DNA of 64,000 nt from contig NZ_SDPO01000001.1 of the NCBI RefSeq assembly GCF_004134865.1, positions 930,001 through 994,000 on the forward strand. The letters are read 5' to 3'. Positions 28,806 through 36,405 of the stretch are shown in pieces. This DNA is from Agromyces fucosus. Its GTDB lineage: Bacteria > Actinomycetota > Actinomycetes > Actinomycetales > Microbacteriaceae. A program made the position numbers and the translations under genes. The notes below the pieces were generated by a model, which was not told where the DNA came from, ran no database searches, and saw only the letters and a list, made by a program, of their open reading frames with translations. Position 1 is the first letter of the stretch. Every line of letters starts with the position of its first letter.

Positions 28806-29936
28806 TCAGTCCTGGAAGAACGCCGCCGCGGCCCGCGCCTCGTAGACGACGGCGTCGAGATCGTCGCCCGTCGCGGTGACGTGTCCGATCTTGCGCCCCG
28901 GGCGCGGCGCCTTGCCGTAGTTGTGCACCTTGACGGTGGGATGGTCGGCGAGGGCCGCCGCATAGCGGTCCGTCAGCGAACCCTCGGCCGGCCCGCCGAG
29001 CACGTTGACCATGACCGACCAGTCGTCGCGGCTGCCGGTGGCGCCGAGCGGCAGGTCGAGCACGGCACGCAGGTGCTGCTCGAACTGCCCGGTGGTCGAG
29101 CCGTCCATCGACCAGTGGCCGCTGTTGTGCGGTCGCATCGCGAGCTCGTTGACGAGGATCCGCTCGTCGCTCGTCTCGAAGAGCTCGACGGCGAGCACCC
29201 CGGTGACCCCGAGGCCCTCGGCGATCGTGATGGCGACGTCGGCCGCGACATCCGCGAGCCTGCCCGCCGATCGGGGCGCCGGCGCGATGACCTCGCTGCA
29301 GACCCCGCCGACCTGCACGGTCTCGACGAGGGGCCAGGCGACGACCTCGCCCGACGGGCGACGAGCCACGAGCTGGGCGAGTTCGCGGCGGAAGTCGACG
29401 AGTTCCTCGACGAGGAGTGCTCCGGCGCCGCCGTCTTCGGCGATCGTGGCGAACCACTCCGCGACCTCGGCGGCGCTGCGCACGACGCGCACACCCTTGC
29501 CGTCGTAGCCGCCGCGCGGGGTCTTCACGACCGCGACGCCGCCGTGGTCGGCGATGAAGTCGTCGAGGTCGGCGACGGTCTCGACGCGAGCCCAGTCGGG
29601 CACGGGCAGGCCGAGTTCGGAGAGGCGCTCCCGCATCACCAGCTTGTCCTGCGCGACGCGCAGCGCGTCGGGCCCGGGGTGCACGGGCACACCCGCGTCG
29701 ACGAGGGCGCGCAGCACGTCTTGCGGCACGTGCTCGTGATCGAAGGTGACGACGTCGACCTCTCGCGCGAACTCGAGCACGGTGGCCGTGTCGGTGTAGT
29801 CGCCGACGCGGTCGGCGGCGATCGCCGCCGACATGCCCTCGGCCTCGGCGAGCACTCGGAGGTCGACTCCGAGTTCGATCGCCGCGGGGATCATCATCCG
29901 GGCGAGCTGCCCTCCACCGATCACTCCGACCCGCAC
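28806..29936 (-). CDS. purK: N5-carboxyaminoimidazole ribonucleotide synthase
   Basis: 376 residues with an ATP-grasp fold: the N-terminal [25 protein letters not shown] in the ATP-binding loop, and [12 protein letters not shown] near the C-terminus. It carboxylates AIR using ATP and bicarbonate. I favour GTG 29936, which has GGAG eight bases upstream and gives the usual MRVGVIGGG start. The alternative ATG 29963 abuts a GC-only 18-base palindrome that would bury it in a hairpin and has no ribosome site. A TAGACT box further upstream is a candidate promoter. Confidence 0.93.
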   Translation of the reverse strand: MRVGVIGGGQLARMMIPAAIELGVDLRVLAEAEGMSAAIAADRVGDYTDTATVLEFAREVDVVTFDHEHVPQDVLRALVDAGVPVHPGPDALRVAQDKLVMRERLSELGLPVPDWARVETVADLDDFIADHGGVAVVKTPRGGYDGKGVRVVRSAAEVAEWFATIAEDGGAGALLVEELVDFRRELAQLVARRPSGEVVAWPLVETVQVGGVCSEVIAPAPRSAGRLADVAADVAITIAEGLGVTGVLAVELFETSDERILVNELAMRPHNSGHWSMDGSTTGQFEQHLRAVLDLPLGATGSRDDWSVMVNVLGGPAEGSLTDRYAAALADHPTVKVHNYGKAPRPGRKIGHVTATGDDLDAVVYEARAAAAFFQD

Positions 29937-29964
29937 GCCATGCACTCCGTTCGCCGCCGCCATC

Positions 29965-29982
29965 GGCGCCCGCGCGGGCGCC
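29965..29982. promoter_or_regulatory. GC-only palindrome in the purK leader
   Basis: A perfect 18-base inverted repeat (GGCGCCCGC and its complement) lies directly before ATG 29963. In the purK mRNA it would form a strong leader hairpin. Confidence 0.35.
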
Positions 29983-29988
29983 CAGTTC

Positions 29989-29994
29989 AGTCTA
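29989..29994 (-). promoter_or_regulatory. Candidate -10 box for purK-purE-LCP
   Basis: TAGACT on the minus strand lies 52 bases upstream of the preferred purK start, back to back with the gtrA -10 box on the other strand. Confidence 0.35.
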
Positions 29995-30011
29995 GGCCGC
30001 GCCCGACCGCA

Positions 30012-30017
30012 TAGGAT
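30012..30017 (+). promoter_or_regulatory. Candidate -10 box (leaderless) for the GtrA-like gene
   Basis: TAGGAT ends six bases before GTG 30024, the geometry of a leaderless start. Confidence 0.4.
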
Positions 30018-30023
30018 GTGCCG

Positions 30024-30602
30024 GTGTCCACCCGCTTCGCGAGCGCCCTCCGACGACTCTGGGACGGCCTGCTCGCCTACGCGGTGAAGTTCGGGGTCGT
30101 GGGCCTCATCGGCCTCGTGATCGACGTCGCCCTCTTCAACATGCTGCGACTCGGCGTCTTCGGAGAGGGCCACTGGGCGCAGTCGGCGATCGGCGCGAAG
30201 ACGATCTCCACGAGCGTCGCGATCGTCTTCAACTGGCTGGGCAACCGCTACTGGACGTTCCGCAAGCACCGCCGCCGCAACTACGTGCGCGAGTTCGCCG
30301 AGTATGCGATCGTCTCGCTCGGCGGCATGGCGATCGCGCTCGGATGCCTCTGGCTCAGCCATCACTGGCTCGGGTACACGAGCCTCCTGGCCGACAACGT
30401 CGCGACGAACGTGGTCGGCCTCGGTCTCGGCACGGCGTTCCGCTTCGTGCTGTACCGGTACTGGGTGTTCGGGCACCACCGCGCCGACGGGCTCTCGAAC
30501 CTCGCGCGCGTCGAAGAGGCGCAGCGAACCCTGTTCGAGGAGCCCGACGAAGCGGCGCCTGCGGAACCCGAGGGGGCGTCGTCGCCGACGAACACCCCCT
30601 GA
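30024..30602 (+). CDS. GtrA-family membrane protein
   Basis: 192 residues with four transmembrane helices (about 25-50, 58-75, 95-115 and 120-145) and the family motifs VIDVALFNML, FNWLGNRYWTF and FRFVLYRYWVF. GtrA-like proteins are thought to help move or handle polyprenyl-phosphate-linked sugars, which fits the GtrB-type enzyme in this window, although the genes are 14 kb apart. The acidic, Pro-Ala-rich C-terminal tail is disordered. GTG 30024 fits the TAGGAT box; GTG 30018 would add two residues. It converges on the DarT-like gene with seven bases between. Confidence 0.88.
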   Translation: MSTRFASALRRLWDGLLAYAVKFGVVGLIGLVIDVALFNMLRLGVFGEGHWAQSAIGAKTISTSVAIVFNWLGNRYWTFRKHRRRNYVREFAEYAIVSLGGMAIALGCLWLSHHWLGYTSLLADNVATNVVGLGLGTAFRFVLYRYWVFGHHRADGLSNLARVEEAQRTLFEEPDEAAPAEPEGASSPTNTP

Positions 30603-30609
30603 ACGCGGC

Positions 30610-31449
30610 CTACTCCGCCGGTTCGGCGGTCGGCTGGAACCAGGGCGGGTAGACCGCGACGCGGGCGCGGACGCCGGCACCGGCGAGCTCGGCCCGCACA
30701 CGGTCGCGGACGGGCTCGTTGGCGACCGCGATGAGCGCCACGTCGTCGAGCGGCAGGCATTCGCGCACGAGCAGCTCGGCACCGTCGAGGCCCGCACCAT
30801 CCTCTTCGCGGTGCAGGCGCTGCAGCAGACGCTGCACGTCGACCCACTCGGTCGCGACGGCCGCGCCGGCGACCGCTGCATCCGCTTCGGTCACGACGAT
30901 GGTGCCCGCCACTTCGGCCTTGCCCGCCTGCGCGCTCGTGAGCGAGCTGACGAAGATGACGAAATCGGCGGGTGCGCGATTCACGGCCTCCTCGCCGAGG
31001 CGAGGGTCGGGCGTCGCCGTGCGCACCGCGTTCCAGACGTGCGCGTCGGTCGTGAGCAGGAACGGCACGTAGTCGGCCACGACGGCATCGGTGCCGTCGA
31101 TCGCGGCGCCGCGCCGGTACTCGCGTGCGTGCGGGGCGGCGAGGTCGACGACCGGAACTGCGCCGGCTGCGTCGGCGAGCAGGGCGCCGGCATCGAGGAT
31201 CGGCGGCAGGTTGTCGATGTGCGTCACGTGGTAGATGCGCATCGCCTTCAGGTCGAGACGCGGTGCGTCCGATGCGATCGTCGGCCGGGAGGCGCCGGGA
31301 ACGCGCGCCGGAGGCCGTCCGCTGCGGGTCGTCGTCGACCGTGCGGAGCGTGCCACCGGGGCGGGCGCAGGCTTCGCCTCGGGTTCGGGCGGGGGGAAGC
31401 AGATGGCGCAGAGGCCGTCATCGAAACCGTGTTTGCATTCGTCGGCCAA
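30610..31449 (-). CDS. DarT-like (DUF4433) ADP-ribosyltransferase with N-terminal zinc knuckle
   Basis: 279 residues. An N-terminal CKHG...CAIC cluster (C5, H7, C14, C17) looks like a small zinc site, followed by a Pro/Ala/Arg-rich linker to about 65. The rest matches the DarT fold: YHVTHIDN at 73-80, Arg112/113, YVPF at 127-130 and GAELLV at 223-228, with Glu225 in the place of the catalytic glutamate. DarT enzymes ADP-ribosylate thymidine in single-stranded DNA and are normally paired with the macrodomain antitoxin DarG. No macrodomain gene is next to it, so it may be a tamed or differently used member. TTG start with GAAGGG six bases upstream. Confidence 0.75.
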   Translation of the reverse strand: MADECKHGFDDGLCAICFPPPEPEAKPAPAPVARSARSTTTRSGRPPARVPGASRPTIASDAPRLDLKAMRIYHVTHIDNLPPILDAGALLADAAGAVPVVDLAAPHAREYRRGAAIDGTDAVVADYVPFLLTTDAHVWNAVRTATPDPRLGEEAVNRAPADFVIFVSSLTSAQAGKAEVAGTIVVTEADAAVAGAAVATEWVDVQRLLQRLHREEDGAGLDGAELLVRECLPLDDVALIAVANEPVRDRVRAELAGAGVRARVAVYPPWFQPTAEPAE

Positions 31450-31546
31450 GAGAAACCCTTCATCGTGCGGCTCGCGCTCGGGCGACGCGAGACCACCTGT
31501 CCACGTTACGTCCTTTATCGACGTCCCGCTGCACGATCGCTCAGGT

Positions 31547-32110
31547 TCAGCGTCCGCCCCACGCCACGGTGTCGCCGTCGATCATCGTCTGCTCGACGCG
31601 TCGGCGTTCGGAGAGGCGAGCCTGCTCCTCGCCCATGAGCTCATGCAGAGCACCCTGCACGAGCGTGGGATTCGGCACGTCCTTCAGCACGAGCGGCTTC
31701 TCATGGCCCGTCTCGATGCGCACATCGCCCGATCCGAACGCACTCTGACCCCAGGTGCGCCGCACCGTGACGTCGTGGCCTCGACTCAGCAGCAGCTCCT
31801 GTCGCACGCGGATCGCGACGCCGCTGCGGACGATGACCCGTCGGGTCGTGATCGTCGTGCGGCGCGTGAGCCAGGCCAGGAAGGGCAGGAACGAGCCGAG
31901 GAGCACGACGACCACCGCACCGCCGAGGACCGCGAGCACCTGCCAGGTCTCGGGCACGATGCCGACGCCGTAGGCCGTCGCCCCGGCCACCAGGATGAGC
32001 AGGATCGCCGGGAGGATCAGGATGCGGGCGTGCCGGCGCACTCGCGCGACGACGCGCTCGGGCGGCTGCGCCGCCGGCACGGCCGACTCGGGTGTCACGG
32101 CAGGCCTCAT
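31547..32110 (-). CDS. PH-domain membrane protein (bPH_2/YdbS-like)
   Basis: 187 residues. Two adjacent hydrophobic helices (about 30-52 and 60-82) are followed by a beta-rich domain beginning TRRTTITTRRVIVRSG, the hallmark of bacterial PH-like DUF304 proteins. The segment RRTWGQSAFGSGDVRIETG continues the strand pattern. Function is unknown; related proteins affect cell-envelope stress or morphology. The start is six bases after the birA stop, so the two genes share a transcript, but no functional link with biotin is apparent. Confidence 0.85.
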   Translation of the reverse strand: MRPAVTPESAVPAAQPPERVVARVRRHARILILPAILLILVAGATAYGVGIVPETWQVLAVLGGAVVVVLLGSFLPFLAWLTRRTTITTRRVIVRSGVAIRVRQELLLSRGHDVTVRRTWGQSAFGSGDVRIETGHEKPLVLKDVPNPTLVQGALHELMGEEQARLSERRRVEQTMIDGDTVAWGGR

Positions 32111-32116
32111 ACGACA

Positions 32117-33049
32117 TTAATACCGCAGGTGCGTCACGTCTCCTGCGGCGACAGACCACGGCTCGCCGTTCTCGCGGTCGATCACGACGAGTCGACCGTC
32201 GACGTCGAGCCGATCAGCGCGCCCGAGGAGCTCGCGGTCGCCCGGCAGTTCCACGCGCACCTCGCTGCCGATCGTGCCGCAGAGCTCGGCGACCCTCGCG
32301 GAGATGCCGCTCGCCGCGGCATCCGCACCCGATCGCACGAAGGCGTCGAACATCTCGAGGAACGTGCCGAGGTAGTCGGCGAGCACGGCGTCGGCGTCGG
32401 GCTGGGCGCCCGTGACGAGCAGCAGCGACGTGGACGTCAGCGTGGGCAGGTCGTGCTCGTCGAGCGTGAGGTTGAGGCCCGCGCCGACGATGACCGCCCC
32501 GGACTCCGGCAGGAGCTCGGAGAGGATGCCGCAGATCTTGTAGCCCGAGACCAGCACGTCGTTCGGCCACTTGAGCAGCACTTCGACCCCGCCGCTGTCG
32601 TCCTGCGCCTCGGCCTCCTCGACCTGGGAGCGGCGACGGCTGCGACGAGCGGATGGCGCGGGGCCGCTCGCGTCGAGCGCCGAGGAAGACGGCTCGGCTT
32701 CCGCCGCCTGCGCGAGGTGCGGTTCGACCGCACGCCGCACGGCGACGGTCATCGCGGCCCCCGCGATGAGGGGGATCCAGCCATAGGCGTCGGACGGCAG
32801 CGGGCCGCCACCCTCGAGTTCCGGGCGCAGCAGCACCGAGATCGCGAGCGTCTTGCCCGTCGGGGCGAGCCAGACGCGGCCGAGGCGGCCTCGCCCGTGC
32901 GTCTGGTTGTCGGTGACGATGACGGCGCCATGGCCCCACTCGGCGGCATCCGGACCGCTCGCCGCCGCCCTGAGCTCGTCGTTGGTCGACCCGACCTCGT
33001 CGCGGAACTCGAACCTCGGCACCGCGGCGCGCGATCGCTCCCAATCCAT
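32117..33049 (-). CDS. birA: Biotin--[acetyl-CoA-carboxylase] ligase
   Basis: 310 residues. STN at 21-23, the biotinyl-AMP loop GRGRLGR at 52-58 and KWPND at 160-164 define a class I ligase with no DNA-binding domain. A 43-residue Ala/Ser/Arg/Glu-rich stretch at about 112-154 interrupts the core before KWPND; it is not part of the usual family and is probably an exposed loop. It biotinylates the carrier domain of the carboxylase alpha subunit encoded 7 kb away. The beta subunit gene is divergent from it, 122 bases apart. ATG 33049 lies six bases after TAGGGT. Confidence 0.93.
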   Translation of the reverse strand: MDWERSRAAVPRFEFRDEVGSTNDELRAAASGPDAAEWGHGAVIVTDNQTHGRGRLGRVWLAPTGKTLAISVLLRPELEGGGPLPSDAYGWIPLIAGAAMTVAVRRAVEPHLAQAAEAEPSSSALDASGPAPSARRSRRRSQVEEAEAQDDSGGVEVLLKWPNDVLVSGYKICGILSELLPESGAVIVGAGLNLTLDEHDLPTLTSTSLLLVTGAQPDADAVLADYLGTFLEMFDAFVRSGADAAASGISARVAELCGTIGSEVRVELPGDRELLGRADRLDVDGRLVVIDRENGEPWSVAAGDVTHLRY

Positions 33050-33055
33050 GCGATC

Positions 33056-33061
33056 ACCCTA
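33056..33061 (-). promoter_or_regulatory. Candidate -10 box (leaderless) for birA
   Basis: TAGGGT on the minus strand ends six bases before the birA ATG; no ribosome site lies between them. Confidence 0.45.
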
Positions 33062-33158
33062 TCCAGCCGGGCGCCTGCCCACTCGCATGGCGATTGCCAC
33101 CAGTGGCGCGTCCGATCTTGTAGGAATCCGTCAACGAAGTCGGCCAACAGCTCAGCGG

Positions 33159-33164
33159 TAGAGT
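33159..33164 (+). promoter_or_regulatory. Candidate -10 box (leaderless) for the carboxylase beta gene
   Basis: TAGAGT ends seven bases before GTG 33172. Confidence 0.45.
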
Positions 33165-33171
33165 GAACGGC

Positions 33172-34770
33172 GTGACCGAAGCGACTGACGGCCCCGACCT
33201 CTCCACGACCGCCGGCAAGCTCGCCGACCTCAAGCTGCGCTACCACGAAGCCGTGACGGCGTCGGGTGAGGCGGCGATCGAGAAGCAGCACGCCAAAGGC
33301 AAGATGACGGCGCGCGAGCGCATCGCCGAGCTGCTCGACCCCGGCTCGTTCGTCGAACTCGACGAGTTCGTGCGGCACCGCACCCACGCGTTCGGCATGG
33401 AGGGCAAGCGGCCCTACGGCGACGCCGTCGTCACGGGCACCGGCACCATCCACGGTCGCCAGGTCGCCGTGTACTCCCAGGACTTCACGATCTTCGGCGG
33501 ATCGCTCGGCGAGGTCGCCGGCGAGAAGATCATCAAGGTCATGGAGCTCGCGCTGAAGACGGGCGTCCCGATCATCGGCATCCTCGACTCGGGCGGAGCC
33601 CGCATCCAGGAGGGCGTCGTCGCCCTCGGCAAGTACGGCGAGATCTTCCGCCGCAACACCCAGGCCTCGGGCGTCATCCCGCAGATCTCGATCGTGTGCG
33701 GTCCGGCCGCCGGCGGCGCGGTGTACTCCCCCGCACTCACCGACTTCGTGATCATGGTCGACAAGACGAGCCAGATGTTCGTCACCGGCCCCGACGTCAT
33801 CAAGACCGTCACGGGCGAAGACGTCGGCATGGAGGAGCTCGGGGGCGCCCTCACGCACAACTCGGTCTCGGGTGTCGCCCACTACCTCGCGAGCGACGAG
33901 TCCGATGCGCTCGACTACGCGCGCACGCTCATCTCGTTCCTCCCCGACAACAACATGACGGATGCCCCGGTGTACGACGCCGAGGCCGAACTCGAGATCA
34001 CCGACGACGACCGGCGGCTGAACACCGTCATCCCCGATTCGCCGAACCAGCCCTACGACATGCACACGGTCATCGCGGGCATCGTCGACCACGGCGACTT
34101 CCTCGAGGTGCAGCCGCTGTTCGCGCCGAACATCATCGTCGGCTTCGCGCGGGTCGACGGGCGAACCGTCGGCATCATCGCCAACCAGCCGAGCCAGATG
34201 GCCGGCACGCTGAACATCGCGGCCGGCGAGAAGGCCTCGCGGTTCGTGCGCTTCTGCGACGCGTTCTCGATCCCGATCCTCACGCTCGTCGATGTTCCGG
34301 GCTACCTGCCCGGCACCGAGCAGGAATGGACCGGCGTCATCCGCCGCGGCGCGAAGCTGCTCTACGCCTACGCCGAGGCGACCGTGCCGCTCGTCACGAT
34401 CATCACGCGCAAGGCCTATGGCGGCGCGTACATCGTCATGGGCTCCAAGCAGCTCGGCGCCGACATCAACCTCGCCTGGCCGACGGCCGAGATCGCCGTC
34501 ATGGGCGGCCAGGGTGCGGTGAACATCCTCTACCGGGCCGAGATCAAGGCCGCCGAGCTGGCAGGTGAAGACGTCGCGGCCGTGCGCACTCAGCTCGCGA
34601 ACGAGTACACGTACAACGTGGCCTCCCCGTTCCTCGCCGCCGAGCGCGGCGAGCTCGACGGCGTGATCGAGCCGGCAGCGACCCGGGTCGCCGTCGTGAA
34701 GGCGCTTCGCGCGCTCCGCACGAAGCGGGCGAGCCTGCCCGCCAAGAAGCACGGGAACATCCCGCTGTAG
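33172..34770 (+). CDS. Acyl-CoA carboxylase beta (carboxyltransferase) subunit, AccD5/PccB type
   Basis: 532 residues with the two crotonase-like halves of a single-chain carboxyltransferase. It shows [58 protein letters not shown] and, in the second half, [26 protein letters not shown] and [15 protein letters not shown]. It transfers carboxyl from biotin to acetyl- or propionyl-CoA to supply malonyl- or methylmalonyl-CoA. GTG 33172 is chosen for the upstream TAGAGT; GTG 33163 in frame would begin inside that box. Eleven bases separate it from the epsilon subunit gene. Confidence 0.93.
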   Translation: MTEATDGPDLSTTAGKLADLKLRYHEAVTASGEAAIEKQHAKGKMTARERIAELLDPGSFVELDEFVRHRTHAFGMEGKRPYGDAVVTGTGTIHGRQVAVYSQDFTIFGGSLGEVAGEKIIKVMELALKTGVPIIGILDSGGARIQEGVVALGKYGEIFRRNTQASGVIPQISIVCGPAAGGAVYSPALTDFVIMVDKTSQMFVTGPDVIKTVTGEDVGMEELGGALTHNSVSGVAHYLASDESDALDYARTLISFLPDNNMTDAPVYDAEAELEITDDDRRLNTVIPDSPNQPYDMHTVIAGIVDHGDFLEVQPLFAPNIIVGFARVDGRTVGIIANQPSQMAGTLNIAAGEKASRFVRFCDAFSIPILTLVDVPGYLPGTEQEWTGVIRRGAKLLYAYAEATVPLVTIITRKAYGGAYIVMGSKQLGADINLAWPTAEIAVMGGQGAVNILYRAEIKAAELAGEDVAAVRTQLANEYTYNVASPFLAAERGELDGVIEPAATRVAVVKALRALRTKRASLPAKKHGNIPL

Positions 34771-34781
34771 GGGCGAACGAC

Positions 34782-35009
34782 ATGAGCGACGACATCGACG
34801 AACGCGCGGCCGCGCTGCGCTTCGAGACCCGAGTGGTCACGCCCGAAGGCGCAGCCGCGGTGACGGCGGTGCTGCTCGCAGCACTCGACGAGCAGACGGC
34901 GGGCGAGGCATCCGTCGACCCCGGCCGCAGCGCCTGGATCCGCAGCGGCGGGGCGATGCGCCGTCCGCTCGAGGTCGGGCCCGGCCGCTGGGTGCGCGCC
35001 GGGAATTGA
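34782..35009 (+). CDS. Acyl-CoA carboxylase epsilon subunit
   Basis: 75 residues. The C-terminal SAWIRSGGAMRRPLEVGPG plus a final W matches the small actinobacterial epsilon subunits that stabilise the alpha-beta carboxylase complex. The N-terminal part is Ala-rich and helical. Its place directly after the beta subunit gene, in the same direction, supports the call. The family is short and divergent, so similarity alone would be weak evidence. Confidence 0.85.
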   Translation: MSDDIDERAAALRFETRVVTPEGAAAVTAVLLAALDEQTAGEASVDPGRSAWIRSGGAMRRPLEVGPGRWVRAGN

Positions 35010-35014
35010 GCGGA

Positions 35015-35095
35015 TGTCCCCCGAAATCCGTGGGGACGGCGTCGCCGCTCGGCATGCTCGGCCCGGAACGCCACGGATTCCGGGAAAGGGGGACA
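35015..35095. repeat. Interrupted inverted repeat, possible MITE or insertion-sequence remnant
   Basis: The left arm TGTCCCCC...AATCCGTGG (35015-35033) pairs with CCACGGATT...GGGGGACA (35071-35095), with about six unpaired bases in the right arm. The same TGTCCCCCGAAAT recurs at 35101-35113. No coding capacity is seen. Confidence 0.45.
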
Positions 35096-35256
35096 CGCCT
35101 TGTCCCCCGAAATGATGACTTTGCTTCTGTGGGATCGTGCACCAATATTGTCAGTGCAGGCTCCACAGGAGTCGCCACCGTCATCGGTCGGGTAACCGAT
35201 GGCAGTTGGGGGCGAGTCAGGGCGACATTCGGGTTGTCGCGGTGACTCGGGCTTGA

Positions 35257-35285
35257 TGGGGGGTCGATCTCAGATCGACCCCCCA
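35257..35285. terminator. Probable bidirectional terminator hairpin
   Basis: A perfect 12-base-pair stem, TGGGGGGTCGAT with ATCGACCCCCCA, closes a five-base loop. There is no T-run, as is common in actinobacteria. It lies between the convergent carboxylase epsilon and kinase-like genes, so it may end both transcripts. Confidence 0.6.
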
Positions 35286-35287
35286 CC

Positions 35288-35337
35288 TTCATGTCAGGCA
35301 CCGATTCAGGTGAGCCCCGATTCATGTCGGGCACCGA
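35288..35337. repeat. Direct repeat of a 17-base unit
   Basis: TTCATGTCAGGCACCGA (35288-35304) recurs at 35321-35337 with one change (A to G), giving a 33-base period. Origin unknown; an insertion-sequence end is possible. Confidence 0.45.
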
Positions 35338-35400
35338 CGGTGCTCGAGATCCCGACCGGTCACGCTCGAGCGCAGCTCGCGTGCGGCGTCGCCCGCCGCT

Positions 35401-36405
35401 TCAGAGCACGCGCGGGATCTCCAGCCACAACTCGACCTCGGCCTCGTCGGAGTCCGACGACGAAGTGCTCGACTCGCGGAGCCCGACGACGGTGACCGCC
35501 ACCGGCGATGCCTCCGCGGCGGTGCGGACGATGATGCGATCGGCGGACGACTCCGCCACGGCGTCGGCGAGGCGTGAGAGCACTCGGTTCCGCGTCGCCT
35601 CGTCGAGATCGTCGATGCCGCCCTCGTCGAGGAGGGTCACCGTGATGCCGCGGGCGCGGGCGCGCTGCACCTCGAAACGCACCGCGTCGGTCAGGAGCAT
35701 GCGACCGCGGATCTCGTCGCGGATCGCCGCTTCGAGCATGCGGCACTCGGTCCGCTGCTCCTCGGTGAGCGCCCCGCCGCGATCCGCGATGCGGCGCAGC
35801 ATCGGCGCTGCGAGCCGGTTCGTGTGGGCGAGGCGCATGCGGCCCTCGAACAGGTGCGCGTCCTGCGCGGCCTGCCACGCGGCGGCCTCCCGTTCAGCCT
35901 GCGCGTAGCGACGCGTCTCGCGTGCCGCGGTCGTCAACGCGGTCGTCAGCATGTGCGCGATGCCGACCCAGACGATGCTGCCGATGACGCCGAGCCCGCC
36001 GAGCGAGAACGGGCCCGCCCACACGACGCTCTGCACCGCGAGCGCGATGACGCCGAGCCATGCCGCGGTCAGCTGACGCCGAGCCGCGGTGATCGTCATG
36101 AGCGTGCCCACCGCCGCGACGTACCACGTGGCGTACCCGTTCTCGGCATCGGGGTCGAGCTGGCTCGTCACGAGGAGCGGGAGCACGATCGACACGGCGA
36201 GGTCGAAGGCCGCGAGCCAGTCGGGCATGCGCACTCGCTTGGCGGGCCACAGGCTGAGCGTCGTCGCCGTCGAGTAGAGCAGCAGGGCGACGACCGCCGG
36301 CCATGGCGACGCCGCCTGGCCCAGCGAGTAGATGCCGAGCACGACGTGGTACGCCGAGAACAGTGCGCCGAGCACGAGCAGGAGCCAGCGGGGAATCGAG
36401 ATCAT
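35401..36405 (-). CDS. Membrane protein resembling a degenerate sensor kinase
   Basis: 334 residues. Five to six hydrophobic helices occupy 1-150; a charged helical stretch follows (ETRRYAQAEREAAAW), then a region that recalls the end of a NarX-type kinase but lacks a recognisable phospho-accepting His, an N box or a DxGxG ATP lid. The C-terminal ELWLEIPRVL resembles the final strand of an ATPase domain. The start overlaps the stop of the true kinase gene (ATGA), so it is the third partner of that two-component system. It may modulate the kinase or heterodimerise with it. Confidence 0.7.
   Translation of the reverse strand: MISIPRWLLLVLGALFSAYHVVLGIYSLGQAASPWPAVVALLLYSTATTLSLWPAKRVRMPDWLAAFDLAVSIVLPLLVTSQLDPDAENGYATWYVAAVGTLMTITAARRQLTAAWLGVIALAVQSVVWAGPFSLGGLGVIGSIVWVGIAHMLTTALTTAARETRRYAQAEREAAAWQAAQDAHLFEGRMRLAHTNRLAAPMLRRIADRGGALTEEQRTECRMLEAAIRDEIRGRMLLTDAVRFEVQRARARGITVTLLDEGGIDDLDEATRNRVLSRLADAVAESSADRIIVRTAAEASPVAVTVVGLRESSTSSSDSDEAEVELWLEIPRVL

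Larger units (their letters stand above)
35010..35400. other. 391-base gene-free stretch between convergent genes, with inverted and direct repeats
   Basis: It holds no supportable gene. It contains an interrupted inverted repeat, a third copy of its TGTCCCCCGAAAT arm at 35101-35113, a strong hairpin and a 17-base direct repeat, listed separately. Part of it (about 35105-35170) is visibly richer in A and T than the flanking genes. The mix suggests a small mobile-element remnant plus a transcription terminator. Confidence 0.5.

Noticed and set aside
35288..35337. A CRISPR array
   Set aside because: Only two repeat copies of 17 bases with a 16-base spacer, and no cas genes in the window.
35010..35400. 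A transposase gene or a tRNA in the gene-free gap
   Set aside because: No frame shows a DDE motif or transposase similarity and I could not fold a cloverleaf; only repeats and a hairpin are supportable.
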